IMG/VR virus record: IMGVR_UViG_3300013131_000217
Span: 1 to 26,353 of that record
Direction: 5' to 3' (one strand)
DNA from: a virus
Length of the DNA: 26,353 nt
Numbering within the stretch: position 1 is the first letter of the stretch; each line of letters begins with the position of its first letter. A model generated the notes under the pieces. That model saw only the letters and a program-made list of their open reading frames with translations, searched no databases and had not been told where the DNA came from. Positions 1 to 7,283 of this stretch are shown in pieces. The position numbers and the translations under genes are program-made.

Positions 1-569
1 CAAATGCTGATGGTACTGCAGCACACGCAGAAGGAGGATATTCAGATGCAATAGGAGATTATGCACATTCTGAAGGATATTTAACTTCTGTGTTGGGATT
101 TTATGCTCACGCAGAAGGAAACAATACAGATGCAGATGGTACGGGCGCACACGCAGAAGGATATGCAACATACGCGTCAGGTGCGTTTTCACACACTGAA
201 GGTCAATTCACAGAAGCTTTAGGACGAAATTCACACGCAGAAGGAAGTAGTTCCATAGCTTTAGGCATTGCGTCTCACGCAGAAGGATTTTATACAATAG
301 CTTCAGGTTCATATCAACATGTTTCGGGTAAATTTAATAAACATGGCGATACTACTTCTTTATTTATTGTGGGTAATGGTACGAGCAACGCTAATAGATC
401 GGACGCGTTCTTGGTACGAGAATCAGGATCAATTGTAATGCCAACAACTCAATCTGCAGCTCCTGCATGGACTGGTCGCGACGGTGAAATTGTTCCTGCT
501 ACGATAGGAGGAGTACATCGTCTTTATATGTATATGGCCGGAGCTTGGCGCTCTGCCTCTTTTGCTTAA
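1..569 (+). CDS. Tail-fibre protein, 3' part, HAEG beta-roll repeats
   Basis: The reading frame is open from base 3 to the TAA at 567-569, so the gene begins upstream of the window. The GTG at 90 is not a real start. About 189 residues are visible. The first half consists of seven 14-residue repeats beginning HAEG, HSEG or HTEG (bases 24-317), a pattern like the YadA/Hep_Hag head repeats that form trimeric left-handed beta-rolls. A short linker follows (HVSGKFN), then a C-terminal domain with DAFLVRESGSI, APAWTGRDGEIVP and a closing YMYMAGAWRSASF. That ending is typical of phage fibre or receptor-binding proteins. It probably acts at the virion tail tip in host recognition, by family resemblance. 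The next gene follows after 14 bases. The fibre role is fairly sure; the exact ligand cannot be told. Confidence 0.8.
   Translation, partial: NADGTAAHAEGGYSDAIGDYAHSEGYLTSVLGFYAHAEGNNTDADGTGAHAEGYATYASGAFSHTEGQFTEALGRNSHAEGSSSIALGIASHAEGFYTIASGSYQHVSGKFNKHGDTTSLFIVGNGTSNANRSDAFLVRESGSIVMPTTQSAAPAWTGRDGEIVPATIGGVHRLYMYMAGAWRSASFA
24..317 (+). repeat. Seven tandem 42-bp repeats (14 aa, HAEG motif)
   Basis: Each unit encodes H-(A/S/T)-E-G followed by ten variable residues with a Gly near position 11. DNA copies share 'cacgcagaagga' but are otherwise diverged, so the array is kept by protein structure and not by recent duplication. A degenerate eighth unit (HVSG) begins at 318. Confidence 0.85.
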
Positions 570-583
570 AATCTACATACACT

Positions 584-2512
584 ATGATAAAAAATGTAAT
601 AGCTCTCTATCCAGGACGTTTTCAGCCGTTCGGAAAACATCACGCAGCTGCGTTTAAATGGCTACAGCAAAAATTCGGATCAGCAAACGCATACATTGTA
701 ACTTCAGACAAAGTCGAGCCCCCAAAATCTCCATTTTCATTTCAAGATAAACGAGATATTATAAGTCACTATGGATATGACGATCGGCTAGTACAGGTGA
801 AAAATCCATATAAAGCGGAGGAAATATTGGCTAAGCTCAACCCCGCTGATACAGCAGTTGTATTCATGGTAGGAGCGAAAGATATGAAAGACGATCCGAG
901 ATTTACAATGAAACCGAAAAAAGACGGATCTCCGTCATATTTTCAATCGTTTGAAACGAATAAAACCAATTTGCAAGGATTTGATAAACATGGTTATTTA
1001 ATTGTAGCTCCTCATCAGTCAGTGACTATTCCCGGATTTGGTGAAATGTCAGGAACGTCAATGCGAAATGCGCTAGCATCGGCTAAATCTAATACAGAAA
1101 AAATAAATTTATTTAAATCTATATTTGGTTGGTATGACGCGAAAATTGCAGATATGATTTTTAAAAAGCTGCAAGTTTCAGAGACAAAACTTTTTAGTAA
1201 AAACTGGTGGTCTGAATCTTTAGAATTAACTGAAGATCCATGTTGGGACGGATATAAACAAGTTGGAATGAAGAAAAAAGGTAAAAAGCAAGTTCCAAAT
1301 TGCGTTCCTACCAATGAAGGTTATATGTCTGCTAAAGTGCAGGCAAAGCACGATGCTAAAATTGAAAAATTGAAAAAATATCTTCGCTCTCATATAGGAC
1401 GAGAATTTGTATATAATTTCAATGAATTTCCAAAAACAGTATTTGGAGTATCTCGAGAAGATTTACAAGAGCAGTTGCTAAAAGAAGGGGGAGCCGGGGG
1501 ACACATGCATCACCCATTTGACATTGAATGGGTTAAATCAGGAAAAGATTTACTGCAAGTATTTCAAAAATCAATCGAATATTTGAAAAAAGGTCCGGCT
1601 TCTGTTAAAATTGATGGAGTTAACGCTTCTATACGATTAATTACACTTGACGGAAAAAAGACTTTTGTAATGGATCGAGGTTCAAATAAACCATTAGACG
1701 TAAAAGGAATTACCAAATCAGAATTAACTGATCGATTCGGGGAAGGGCATGGAATGATAAAAATTGGAGGAACTGTATTAGATATTTTCAATGACGCAAT
1801 TCCTGCAATTACTTCAGAATTGAAAAAATTAAAATTATGGGACAACCCTAACATCATGTTCAACATCGAGTATGTAGCTGGGTCAACCAATGTGCTTTCA
1901 TACAATAAAAATTTCCTAGCTATACATGGATTGATTGAAATAGAGCAAGTAACTCCTACTAGAAGAGCAACTAAAGAAATTTCATATAACGAGTCTGCAT
2001 TGCAAGATCTTTTAAATAAACTTCAACCAACAGCATCGAAATATGGATATCAAGTTTTAGGATCTGTTCCTACCGAGCTCGACGGAACTCCGAATTTACT
2101 CGCTGCGTTAGGAAAATTATACACCATTGACTTTGGAGATCGAAAAGAAACAAAAAAGCTTTCTCAATGGCTTTCTTCAGTAACAATTCCAAAAGACGAA
2201 AAAATAAAAACTGCAGACGGTAAAGTAATTTCTGCATTGTCCAAAGAAGTTTTATTGAAACTTTCTGAAGAAACTCCTTTGACGGAATTTTTATCTGATC
2301 CGAAATACTATCAAGACGCAATAAATGGATACATTACGTATTTAGCTACTATGAAATTAGGAGACGCGATTTTAGAAAAATTATCTTCTCCGCTAGGTCC
2401 TGTTTCCGAGCATGAAGGAATTGTTATAAGAGACCCGGACATTTCAATGCAACCGTTTAAACTTACTGGAAAATTTATTTTAGGAGGATTGGCCAGCTCT
2501 TTTAAAAAGTAA
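584..2512 (+). CDS. Fusion: NMNAT-like nucleotidylyltransferase + ligase-type nucleotidyltransferase domain
   Basis: I start the 642-residue protein at ATG 584 because the nucleotidylyltransferase motif begins immediately (MIKNVIALYPGRFQPFGKHH); the frame extends back to 545 only without conserved content. Residues 1 to about 195 resemble cytidylyltransferase/NMNAT enzymes: GRFQPFGKHH at 11-20 replaces the usual (H/T)xGH, and MSGTSMR at 155-161 corresponds to the second signature (S/T-x-x-R). Residues 219-242 hold a short CW-x-GY...VPNCVP module seen in other phage proteins. Residues 300-642 look like a covalent nucleotidyltransferase (DNA/RNA ligase superfamily): KIDG at 342-345 (motif I, K342 as candidate nucleotide acceptor), FNIEY at 426-430 (motif III-like), HEGIVIR at 610-616 (motif IV), PFKLTGKF at 624-631 (motif V-like). 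Substrates are unknown; roles in NAD metabolism or nucleic-acid repair are inference. Confidence 0.75.
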   Translation: MIKNVIALYPGRFQPFGKHHAAAFKWLQQKFGSANAYIVTSDKVEPPKSPFSFQDKRDIISHYGYDDRLVQVKNPYKAEEILAKLNPADTAVVFMVGAKDMKDDPRFTMKPKKDGSPSYFQSFETNKTNLQGFDKHGYLIVAPHQSVTIPGFGEMSGTSMRNALASAKSNTEKINLFKSIFGWYDAKIADMIFKKLQVSETKLFSKNWWSESLELTEDPCWDGYKQVGMKKKGKKQVPNCVPTNEGYMSAKVQAKHDAKIEKLKKYLRSHIGREFVYNFNEFPKTVFGVSREDLQEQLLKEGGAGGHMHHPFDIEWVKSGKDLLQVFQKSIEYLKKGPASVKIDGVNASIRLITLDGKKTFVMDRGSNKPLDVKGITKSELTDRFGEGHGMIKIGGTVLDIFNDAIPAITSELKKLKLWDNPNIMFNIEYVAGSTNVLSYNKNFLAIHGLIEIEQVTPTRRATKEISYNESALQDLLNKLQPTASKYGYQVLGSVPTELDGTPNLLAALGKLYTIDFGDRKETKKLSQWLSSVTIPKDEKIKTADGKVISALSKEVLLKLSEETPLTEFLSDPKYYQDAINGYITYLATMKLGDAILEKLSSPLGPVSEHEGIVIRDPDISMQPFKLTGKFILGGLASSFKK

Positions 2513-2513
2513 A

Positions 2514-2522
2514 ATATTTATA
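2514..2522 (+). promoter_or_regulatory. ATATTTATA motif upstream of the zinc-ribbon gene
   Basis: The motif starts 24 bases before ATG 2538 and directly follows the stop codon of the preceding gene. It is one of nine exact ATATTTAT copies, all just upstream of genes. It is followed by TTAAATAA, giving dyad symmetry (ATTTA-TAT-TAAAT). Proposed late promoter; no experimental support. Confidence 0.55.
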
Positions 2523-2537
2523 TTAAATAAAAAAGTT

Positions 2538-3134
2538 ATGGGAAACGAAAAAGCAGTAAGTAAATTACGTAATATAGACGCTATCCGAAAAATGTTGGAT
2601 GGCACTCATAAAAGTCAAACAAAAAAGACTTTTGGATTTAATGAAGAAGTAAGTTATGTTGAGAGAAAAGTTGGAGATGTTTGGACTGACTCCAATGGTG
2701 TTGAGTGGGAGCAGCGTGATGGATTTAAAATTAAAAAAGGAAAACTTGATTCTATTCGAGTTGAATTGCAAATGCCGGAATGTTGTCCGGAATGTAACAA
2801 TCCAATGACAAAACGATTAGATAGAAAGTTTTGGGAATTGGAAAAGCGTTGTTTGGATTGTCAAGTTTCTTTCGAGCATAATCTTCGTATTGAAGGAAAA
2901 TTCAAAGAGTATGAGCGAAATAAAATTTTAAAAAATGCTGAAGCATGGCTTGCCCAAGCCGAGCAAGAAGCAAAAGACATTGCAGCGGCATTTCGAAATC
3001 CATTAACATTTACCAATGTAGATGGTACTGTTGAAGAGTGGTTTGGTGGAATGACCGGAGACGAGATAGCTGAAAAAATAGAAAACGAATTTGAATTGTT
3101 TAAAGAAAATTTCATAAACAAGTTAAAAGCGTAA
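2538..3134 (+). CDS. Conserved phage protein with zinc ribbon
   Basis: The protein has 198 residues and its start follows AAAAAAGTT-ATG. Its centre carries two CxxC knuckles, C83-x2-C86 and C105-x2-C108, with the strongly charged segment TKRLDRKFWELEKR between them, the layout of a zinc ribbon. The N-terminal third contains VWTDSNGVEWEQRDGFK, which looks like a small beta domain. The C-terminal half (from about 120) is mainly helical and acidic. Similar proteins are, to my knowledge, frequent hypothetical proteins near the terminase and head genes of marine T4-like phages. The role is not known; metal binding is likely from the Cys spacing. The next gene starts 22 bases downstream after a weaker TTATTTAA box. 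Confidence 0.75.
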   Translation: MGNEKAVSKLRNIDAIRKMLDGTHKSQTKKTFGFNEEVSYVERKVGDVWTDSNGVEWEQRDGFKIKKGKLDSIRVELQMPECCPECNNPMTKRLDRKFWELEKRCLDCQVSFEHNLRIEGKFKEYERNKILKNAEAWLAQAEQEAKDIAAAFRNPLTFTNVDGTVEEWFGGMTGDEIAEKIENEFELFKENFINKLKA

Positions 3135-3156
3135 ATGACTTATTTAACATAAAAAA

Positions 3157-3846
3157 ATGATAAAATTAAAAACATTACTTAAAGAAGCTGAAGAAAAAAA
3201 GACACTGACTGATTTAGAATCTACAGAAGAAGCAGTATTAAAATTTTTCGAGTCTAATAAAAAAAAGCTAGAAAATCTTGCTGATGAAGAAGATTGGGAC
3301 GAGTTTTACGATTTAGCTTTTGAAAAATTTCCAGAAGCAGATCAAGATGATGTAGCGCAAGCAATGAACAAAGCTGCTATGAGAGCAGGTTGGTTTGAAA
3401 ATGAAATTGAAGATTATCGTCAGACTGAAAAAGAGCTTGAAGATATGGCTTTCGGTACTAAACAGCAGCAAAAAGGAATTGATATGGGCGACTACGATAA
3501 AAAAATGAAAACTCCTAAAGCATCGCCGACAGAATTAAAGCCAGAAGAGCTTAAAAAGCTAAAGACAGAATCTTTTAAAAAAAAAGAAGTTTTAGAAGAA
3601 GCTGAATATCGCGGCAGAAAAGTAAAACTAGGAAAACCTTTTTACACACCTGGCGGGCCAAGAAAACGTGCTGTATACGTGAGAAATGACAAAGGCAATG
3701 TAGTTAAAGTAGGATTTGGAGAGCCTGGAATGAAAATTAAAAAGAACAATCCAGCGAGAAGAAAGTCATTTCGCGCAAGACATAAATGTGACACAAACCC
3801 AGGTCCTCGTTGGAAGGCGCGTTACTGGTCATGTCGCTATTGGTGA
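3157..3846 (+). CDS. Unknown head-region protein with 10-residue leader and cationic C-terminal module
   Basis: 229 residues. The N-terminus is ten residues ending LLKE before Ala (MIKLKTLLKE, then AEE), nearly identical to the leader of the gene at 4826 and reminiscent of the T4 internal-protein targeting leader cut after (L/I)-x-E. Residues 15-140 are acidic and helical. Residues 151-229 form a compact basic module: YRGRKVKLGKPFYTPGGP, VYVRNDKGNVVKVGFG, then ARRKSFRARHKCD (200-212) and ARYWSCRYW (221-229). I recognise this C-terminal module as recurrent in phage proteins but know no proven function. Arg/Lys richness suggests nucleic-acid contact. A virion protein packaged with DNA is possible (inference). 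Confidence 0.7.
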   Translation: MIKLKTLLKEAEEKKTLTDLESTEEAVLKFFESNKKKLENLADEEDWDEFYDLAFEKFPEADQDDVAQAMNKAAMRAGWFENEIEDYRQTEKELEDMAFGTKQQQKGIDMGDYDKKMKTPKASPTELKPEELKKLKTESFKKKEVLEEAEYRGRKVKLGKPFYTPGGPRKRAVYVRNDKGNVVKVGFGEPGMKIKKNNPARRKSFRARHKCDTNPGPRWKARYWSCRYW

Positions 3847-3872
3847 TAAATTAATAAACAAAAAATACAAAA

Positions 3873-4829
3873 ATGAAATCAAATTTAATTACAGAAGCAG
3901 CTCGATTTCAAAAATTAGCAGGTATAAAAGTCGTAACTGAAGACGCAGCATCTGATTTAGAAAAGGCTATGAATAAAGATTTAGCAGGAGCTGTAGCTGA
4001 TTTAAAAACATTGGCTAAAAATTCTGATTTTAAAGATTTAGCTAATAAAGGAGTTGAAGATGGTAACCCAGATGATGAAAAGGTACCGTTCTCAACAACC
4101 AACATAGCAAACACTAAGATGTATCCAACTCAAGCAGAGATTGGTTTTGGAAACAGTTTAGACGATATCGTAAACGACAAGTACGGAGCGATCGAATCAG
4201 CATTTACATCTCTAGTTAAGATGCCATCACCGGATGGCAAGGTCCCGGTATTATGTGCAGAAATTGGTGGCAAAATAGCTATATTAGATGGTCATCATAG
4301 ATGGTCTTTATGCTTTATGATAAACCCAGGAGCAGAAATGGCTTGTGATATTATGAAGGCACCGGCTGGGATGGACGCAGAAGAGGCTCTTAAAGCTATG
4401 CAGTTGGGTATAGCAGCAAAAGCTGGAAACGTAGTAACTAAACCATTTGAAGGAAAAGATTTGATGGCAACGTCGACAGAAGAGGTTAAGAAGTATATTT
4501 TAGATAATATTGGTGAGAAGGAGATTGCAACTTTTGCAAAGCATAAAAGTGAATTAAACACTAAAGAAGCTATAGCTGATCATATTGCTAATGCTCATAA
4601 ACTCATCTTAAAGATGAAAGGTGCATATCCACGCACAATCATGCCACAAGCTGGGAAATCAGGAACATCTCAAGATGATGTAAACCAAGCTTTCTCATCA
4701 GGAGAGGTAAACTTTAAAGAACCATTTACAGAATCAAAACAATATCAAAATTTTAATACCCAGCTTTTCGAAGCCGTACTAAAAAAATCAATATCTGAAT
4801 TTAGTAAAACTATTAAACGTAAAAAATGA
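3873..4829 (+). CDS. ParB/sulfiredoxin-like domain protein
   Basis: 318 residues. The N-terminus MKSNLITE-AARFQKLAGI combines a possible prohead-protease site (ITE before A) with the KLAGI phrase that also closes the scaffold protein (RFKKLAGLK). The recognisable core is VPVLCAEIGGKIAILDGHHRWSLC (residues 124-147): DGHHRW at 139-144 matches the phosphate-binding G-x-x-R signature of ParB/Srx-fold proteins (GERR in ParB, GCHR in sulfiredoxin). No DNA-binding helix-turn-helix of classical ParB is obvious; the remainder is helical. ATP-dependent modification or nuclease activity is conceivable from the fold but unproven. The stop overlaps the next start (ATGA, 4826-4829), so the two are translationally coupled. 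Confidence 0.65.
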   Translation: MKSNLITEAARFQKLAGIKVVTEDAASDLEKAMNKDLAGAVADLKTLAKNSDFKDLANKGVEDGNPDDEKVPFSTTNIANTKMYPTQAEIGFGNSLDDIVNDKYGAIESAFTSLVKMPSPDGKVPVLCAEIGGKIAILDGHHRWSLCFMINPGAEMACDIMKAPAGMDAEEALKAMQLGIAAKAGNVVTKPFEGKDLMATSTEEVKKYILDNIGEKEIATFAKHKSELNTKEAIADHIANAHKLILKMKGAYPRTIMPQAGKSGTSQDDVNQAFSSGEVNFKEPFTESKQYQNFNTQLFEAVLKKSISEFSKTIKRKK

Positions 4830-5371
4830 TTAAATTAGCAACTTTATTAAAAGAAGTCGAAGAAGGTCAGAAATGTCCTATCGCGACGCAAAACATCGAC
4901 GTTAATTTAAAACATAGACAAATTGCTATTGATCGTTACGGTTATGGGCCGTTGAATCCTAACAATCCAAACATTAAATTTTGGAAAGCAAAAGCTGAAG
5001 CGTGGAAATTGGATTCAATTGAAGAAGCGAAAGACGCGAGATGTAATAGCTGCGCTGCGTTTAACATTACAACTAAAATTTTAAATTGTATAGAAACTGG
5101 ATTAGCAGCTGGAGAAAAAGAAGTAGCTATACAATCTACAGAACCTGAAACTTCTGTGGCACCGCAAAACGAAGGAGAAGAAGCTGCAGTGGCAACTCAA
5201 CCAGAACCAGCTACAGAGCCGGAAACAGACGATACTCAAGGAGCTGCACAAGACGCTTGGGATACTATCGAGGCTGGCAAATTAGGATACTGCACCATGC
5301 ACAAATTCAAATGCGCCGGCTCTAGAACTTGCAATGCATGGATATCAGGAGGACCTGTAAAAGATAAATAA
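4826..5371 (+). CDS. Cys-rich conserved phage protein, possible metal or Fe-S binding
   Basis: 181 residues, starting in ATGA overlap with the preceding gene. It has the leader MIKLATLLKE-VEE, almost the same as in the gene at 3157. Then comes a conserved N-terminal segment with C17, RYGYGPLNPNNPN (37-49) and the CNSC pair (C73, C76) followed by C88. A low-complexity Glu/Pro/Ala/Thr linker (100-140) leads to DAWDTIEAGKLGYC (143-156) and a tail with C156, C163 and C169. The CxxC...C...GYC order is reminiscent of high-potential iron-sulfur proteins, although spacing differs because of the linker. I know homologues only as hypothetical phage proteins. Metal binding is inference from Cys conservation. 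Confidence 0.65.
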   Translation: MIKLATLLKEVEEGQKCPIATQNIDVNLKHRQIAIDRYGYGPLNPNNPNIKFWKAKAEAWKLDSIEEAKDARCNSCAAFNITTKILNCIETGLAAGEKEVAIQSTEPETSVAPQNEGEEAAVATQPEPATEPETDDTQGAAQDAWDTIEAGKLGYCTMHKFKCAGSRTCNAWISGGPVKDK

Positions 5372-5394
5372 TAATTCATTAAACAAATAAAGTT

Positions 5395-5652
5395 ATGCCT
5401 TTGGTATCACCATTACTTGCTGCACAAATTTTAGCGGCATTTCAAAAACAGTCAGCTGCTGCTGCGACAGATGGATATTCAGTTGCTCAAGCACAGTTGC
5501 AATTAGCTCAAGATTTAGCAACTGCTATTGACAGTTACATTAGATCAGCTACTGTCATCGTACCACCAGGTCAAGCCGTCGCAACAGCTGGTACGCCTTT
5601 AGCACAAACAGGAGCTACAGTAGCTCCTTCACTTCCGGCAATAATTACATAA
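5395..5652 (+). CDS. Small Ala-rich conserved phage protein
   Basis: 85 residues, start in the AAATAAAGTT-ATG context. Residues 1-45 are Ala/Gln/Leu-rich and helical; residues 46-85 carry AIDSYIRSATVIVPPGQAV and a Thr/Ala/Pro-rich end. I recall similar small proteins in many tailed phages, without a firm role; a structural function is plausible. It ends 37 bases before the terminase, and a hairpin plus ATATTTATA separates the two. Confidence 0.6.
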   Translation: MPLVSPLLAAQILAAFQKQSAAAATDGYSVAQAQLQLAQDLATAIDSYIRSATVIVPPGQAVATAGTPLAQTGATVAPSLPAIIT

Positions 5653-5654
5653 AT

Positions 5655-5688
5655 TTACTACCGACTATATTTATATAAAAGGTAGTAA
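5655..5688 (+). promoter_or_regulatory. 8-bp inverted repeat enclosing ATATTTATA upstream of terminase
   Basis: TTACTACC (5655-5662) and GGTAGTAA (5681-5688) are perfect complements flanking an 18-base loop that contains ATATTTATA (5667-5675). The second arm ends one base before the terminase ATG at 5690. This may combine the end of the upstream operon with the promoter of the terminase operon. Whether it works as DNA cruciform, RNA hairpin or operator cannot be told. Confidence 0.5.
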
Positions 5689-5689
5689 C

Positions 5690-6277
5690 ATGGCTGAGCC
5701 GAAATCGCTGAAAGAAATCATACGAGAAGAGTATAGAAAATGCGCCACTGATCCGGTGCATTTTATGCGAAAATACTGTCAAATTCAACATCCACAAAAA
5801 GGAAAAATTCCATTTCATTTATATCCATTTCAAGAAAGAACATTGCGAGATTTGCGAGATCATGATTATAATATAATTTTGAAATCTCGGCAATTAGGAA
5901 TTTCTACATTGACAGCAGGATATGCATTATGGTTAATGACGTTTTTTGGCGACAAAAATATTTTAGTTATTGCTACAAAACAAGAAGTAGCGAAAAATCT
6001 CGTTCTCAAAGTAAAAGTAATGTATGAAAATCTTCCGTCTTGGTTGAAACTACCAGCTACGGAAGATAATAAATTATCGCTACGTCTTAATAACGGATCA
6101 CAGATAAAAGCAACTTCAGCAGCAGGTGATTCCGGTCGTTCAGAAGCACTTTCTTTATTAATAGTAGATGAGTGTTGTGAATATAATACGAATATAACAA
6201 TACGTAATAAGCATACAGGAGTTATCGAAGAAATTTCAATTGGAGATTTTTATAATCGTCTAGAAAATACGTATTAG
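5690..6277 (+). CDS. terL: Large terminase N-terminal part (gp17-like ATPase) fused to split-intein N-half
   Basis: 195 residues. Residues 1-161 are the N-terminal ATPase portion of a T4 gp17-like large terminase: KSRQLGIST (65-73) is the Walker A-like motif and SLLIVDE (155-161) is Walker B with catalytic E161. Directly after E161 the sequence changes to an intein start, CCEYNTNITIRNKHTG, with C162 as splicing Cys1 and Thr at intein position 6 (block A). The N-intein is only 34 residues and ends at a TAG stop (6275-6277). The rest of the enzyme is encoded at 7607-8719 and would be joined by trans-splicing to give LLIVDE-CAFI, the normal Walker B context (usually LLIVDEAAFI). The spliced enzyme has 531 residues. 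The stop is therefore not a pseudogene mutation. Confidence 0.92.
   Translation: MAEPKSLKEIIREEYRKCATDPVHFMRKYCQIQHPQKGKIPFHLYPFQERTLRDLRDHDYNIILKSRQLGISTLTAGYALWLMTFFGDKNILVIATKQEVAKNLVLKVKVMYENLPSWLKLPATEDNKLSLRLNNGSQIKATSAAGDSGRSEALSLLIVDECCEYNTNITIRNKHTGVIEEISIGDFYNRLENTY
6173..6274 (+). other. Split intein N-half (34 aa) in terminase
   Basis: Begins at C162 of the upstream terminase gene and holds only intein block A (Cys1, Thr6, ISIGDFYNRL at its end). Such a short N-fragment is unlike the common DnaE-type split (about 100 + 35) and matches the atypical class known from AceL-TerL, an experimentally studied terminase intein with about 25 + 104 residues. The assignment to that class rests on split position, host gene and recalled resemblance. 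Confidence 0.88.
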
Positions 6278-6279
6278 CC

Positions 6280-6287
6280 ATATTTAT
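6280..6287 (+). promoter_or_regulatory. ATATTTAT motif upstream of homing endonuclease gene
   Basis: Exact copy, 26 bases before ATG 6306, placed within the gap between the terminase N-part and the endonuclease. It would let the endonuclease and the coupled terminase C-part be transcribed independently. A 10-base palindrome AATACGTATT (6266-6275) spans the end of the preceding gene. Confidence 0.5.
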
Positions 6288-6305
6288 TTAAAACAAAGAC
6301 TTTAT

Positions 6306-7283
6306 ATGGATATATCTATTTTATATAATAAGTGCGGTGACTTATGCGCTGGGCTTGAAAATATATCGTTTTATCAAAAACGTAATTTAATTACTTTATA
6401 TAATGATATACACGAAACTACGTCGTTTTTAAATAATTACAATGTTTCGATGAAAGAACGTATATTTTATATAAAAAATAATCTTTTAAATTTACAGCAA
6501 TGTATTTATTGTAATATCAATAAACTCACATACCATACAAACACAAAATCGCTGTCAGTTACATGTGGAAACGACGATTGCATCAAAAAATCAAAACTTA
6601 GATATCGAGATACAAGTCATTTATATGTATATAAAACATGTAATTGCGGCAGTCAATATAAAGTTTCAAAAAAATCTGGCTTAAGCAAACAATATTGTTC
6701 TAGAAAATGTTACGTTAAATTTAAGCAATATACTCATAGCGTATATACAATCGAAAAAATACGAATATCAAATAAAAAAACACATAATGATCCTAAGTGG
6801 CGCGAGTCGAAAAAAGATATTTACGACCAATCACATAAAAAAATTTCTGCTACTATGAAAAAAAAGATTTCAGAAGGATCATTTACCCCGTGTATTACAA
6901 ATTCATGGACAAAATGGTCAGCGTATGTAAATATTAATAATCAATGCAGAAAATTTCGAAGCTTTTGGGAGGCATCATTTTTTGTATTAAATACAAATTT
7001 AGAATTTGAAAAAATACGTATACCATATACATATAATAATCAAATTCATAGTTATATTGTCGATTTTGTTGATATGACTAATAAAATACTATACGAAATA
7101 AAACCAAATTCTACAAAAACAAATGAACTAAATCAAATTAAATTTTCTGCAGCTCATGATTGGGCAAAAATTAATGGATATTCGTTTAAAATTATATCAG
7201 ACGATTGGTTTAAACAAAATGCAAAGACTATTGATTATACGAATCATCCGCAATTATATAGTTCAATGAAACAATTTTTATGA
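6306..7283 (+). CDS. Free-standing Vsr-like (EDxHD) homing endonuclease inside fractured terminase
   Basis: 325 residues. The N-terminal half has paired Cys clusters (C66-x2-C69, C87-x4-C92, C112-x-C114, C131-x3-C135), likely zinc fingers. Residues 172-196 (DQSHKKISATMKKKISEGSF) form the helical DNA-binding stretch common in phage homing endonucleases. The C-terminal part (216-303) matches the Vsr/PD-(D/E)xK-type EDxHD family: FRSFWEASF with E222, IHSYIVDF with D253, YEIKP with E264 and K266, and a closing helix-strand with DDW. This family was described in genes fractured by split inteins, where the endonuclease gene lies between the intein halves exactly as here. It would cut intein-less terminase alleles and spread the insertion. 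Its stop overlaps the downstream start (ATGA 7280-7283). The sequence is especially A+T-rich, in keeping with acquisition. Confidence 0.88.
   Translation: MDISILYNKCGDLCAGLENISFYQKRNLITLYNDIHETTSFLNNYNVSMKERIFYIKNNLLNLQQCIYCNINKLTYHTNTKSLSVTCGNDDCIKKSKLRYRDTSHLYVYKTCNCGSQYKVSKKSGLSKQYCSRKCYVKFKQYTHSVYTIEKIRISNKKTHNDPKWRESKKDIYDQSHKKISATMKKKISEGSFTPCITNSWTKWSAYVNINNQCRKFRSFWEASFFVLNTNLEFEKIRIPYTYNNQIHSYIVDFVDMTNKILYEIKPNSTKTNELNQIKFSAAHDWAKINGYSFKIISDDWFKQNAKTIDYTNHPQLYSSMKQFL

Noticed and set aside
545-583. Extended start of the nucleotidylyltransferase-ligase gene at 545
   Set aside because: The added 13 residues overlap the previous gene and have no conserved content; ATG 584 directly precedes the first strand of the domain.
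3873-4829. Calling the DGHHRW protein a ParB partition protein
   Set aside because: Only the phosphate-loop phrase matches; no helix-turn-helix or partner ParA gene is visible.
6275-6277. Stop codon in the terminase as sign of a pseudogene
   Set aside because: The stop lies at the end of an intein N-half, the missing part restarts with a matching intein C-half, and all ATPase and nuclease residues are intact.
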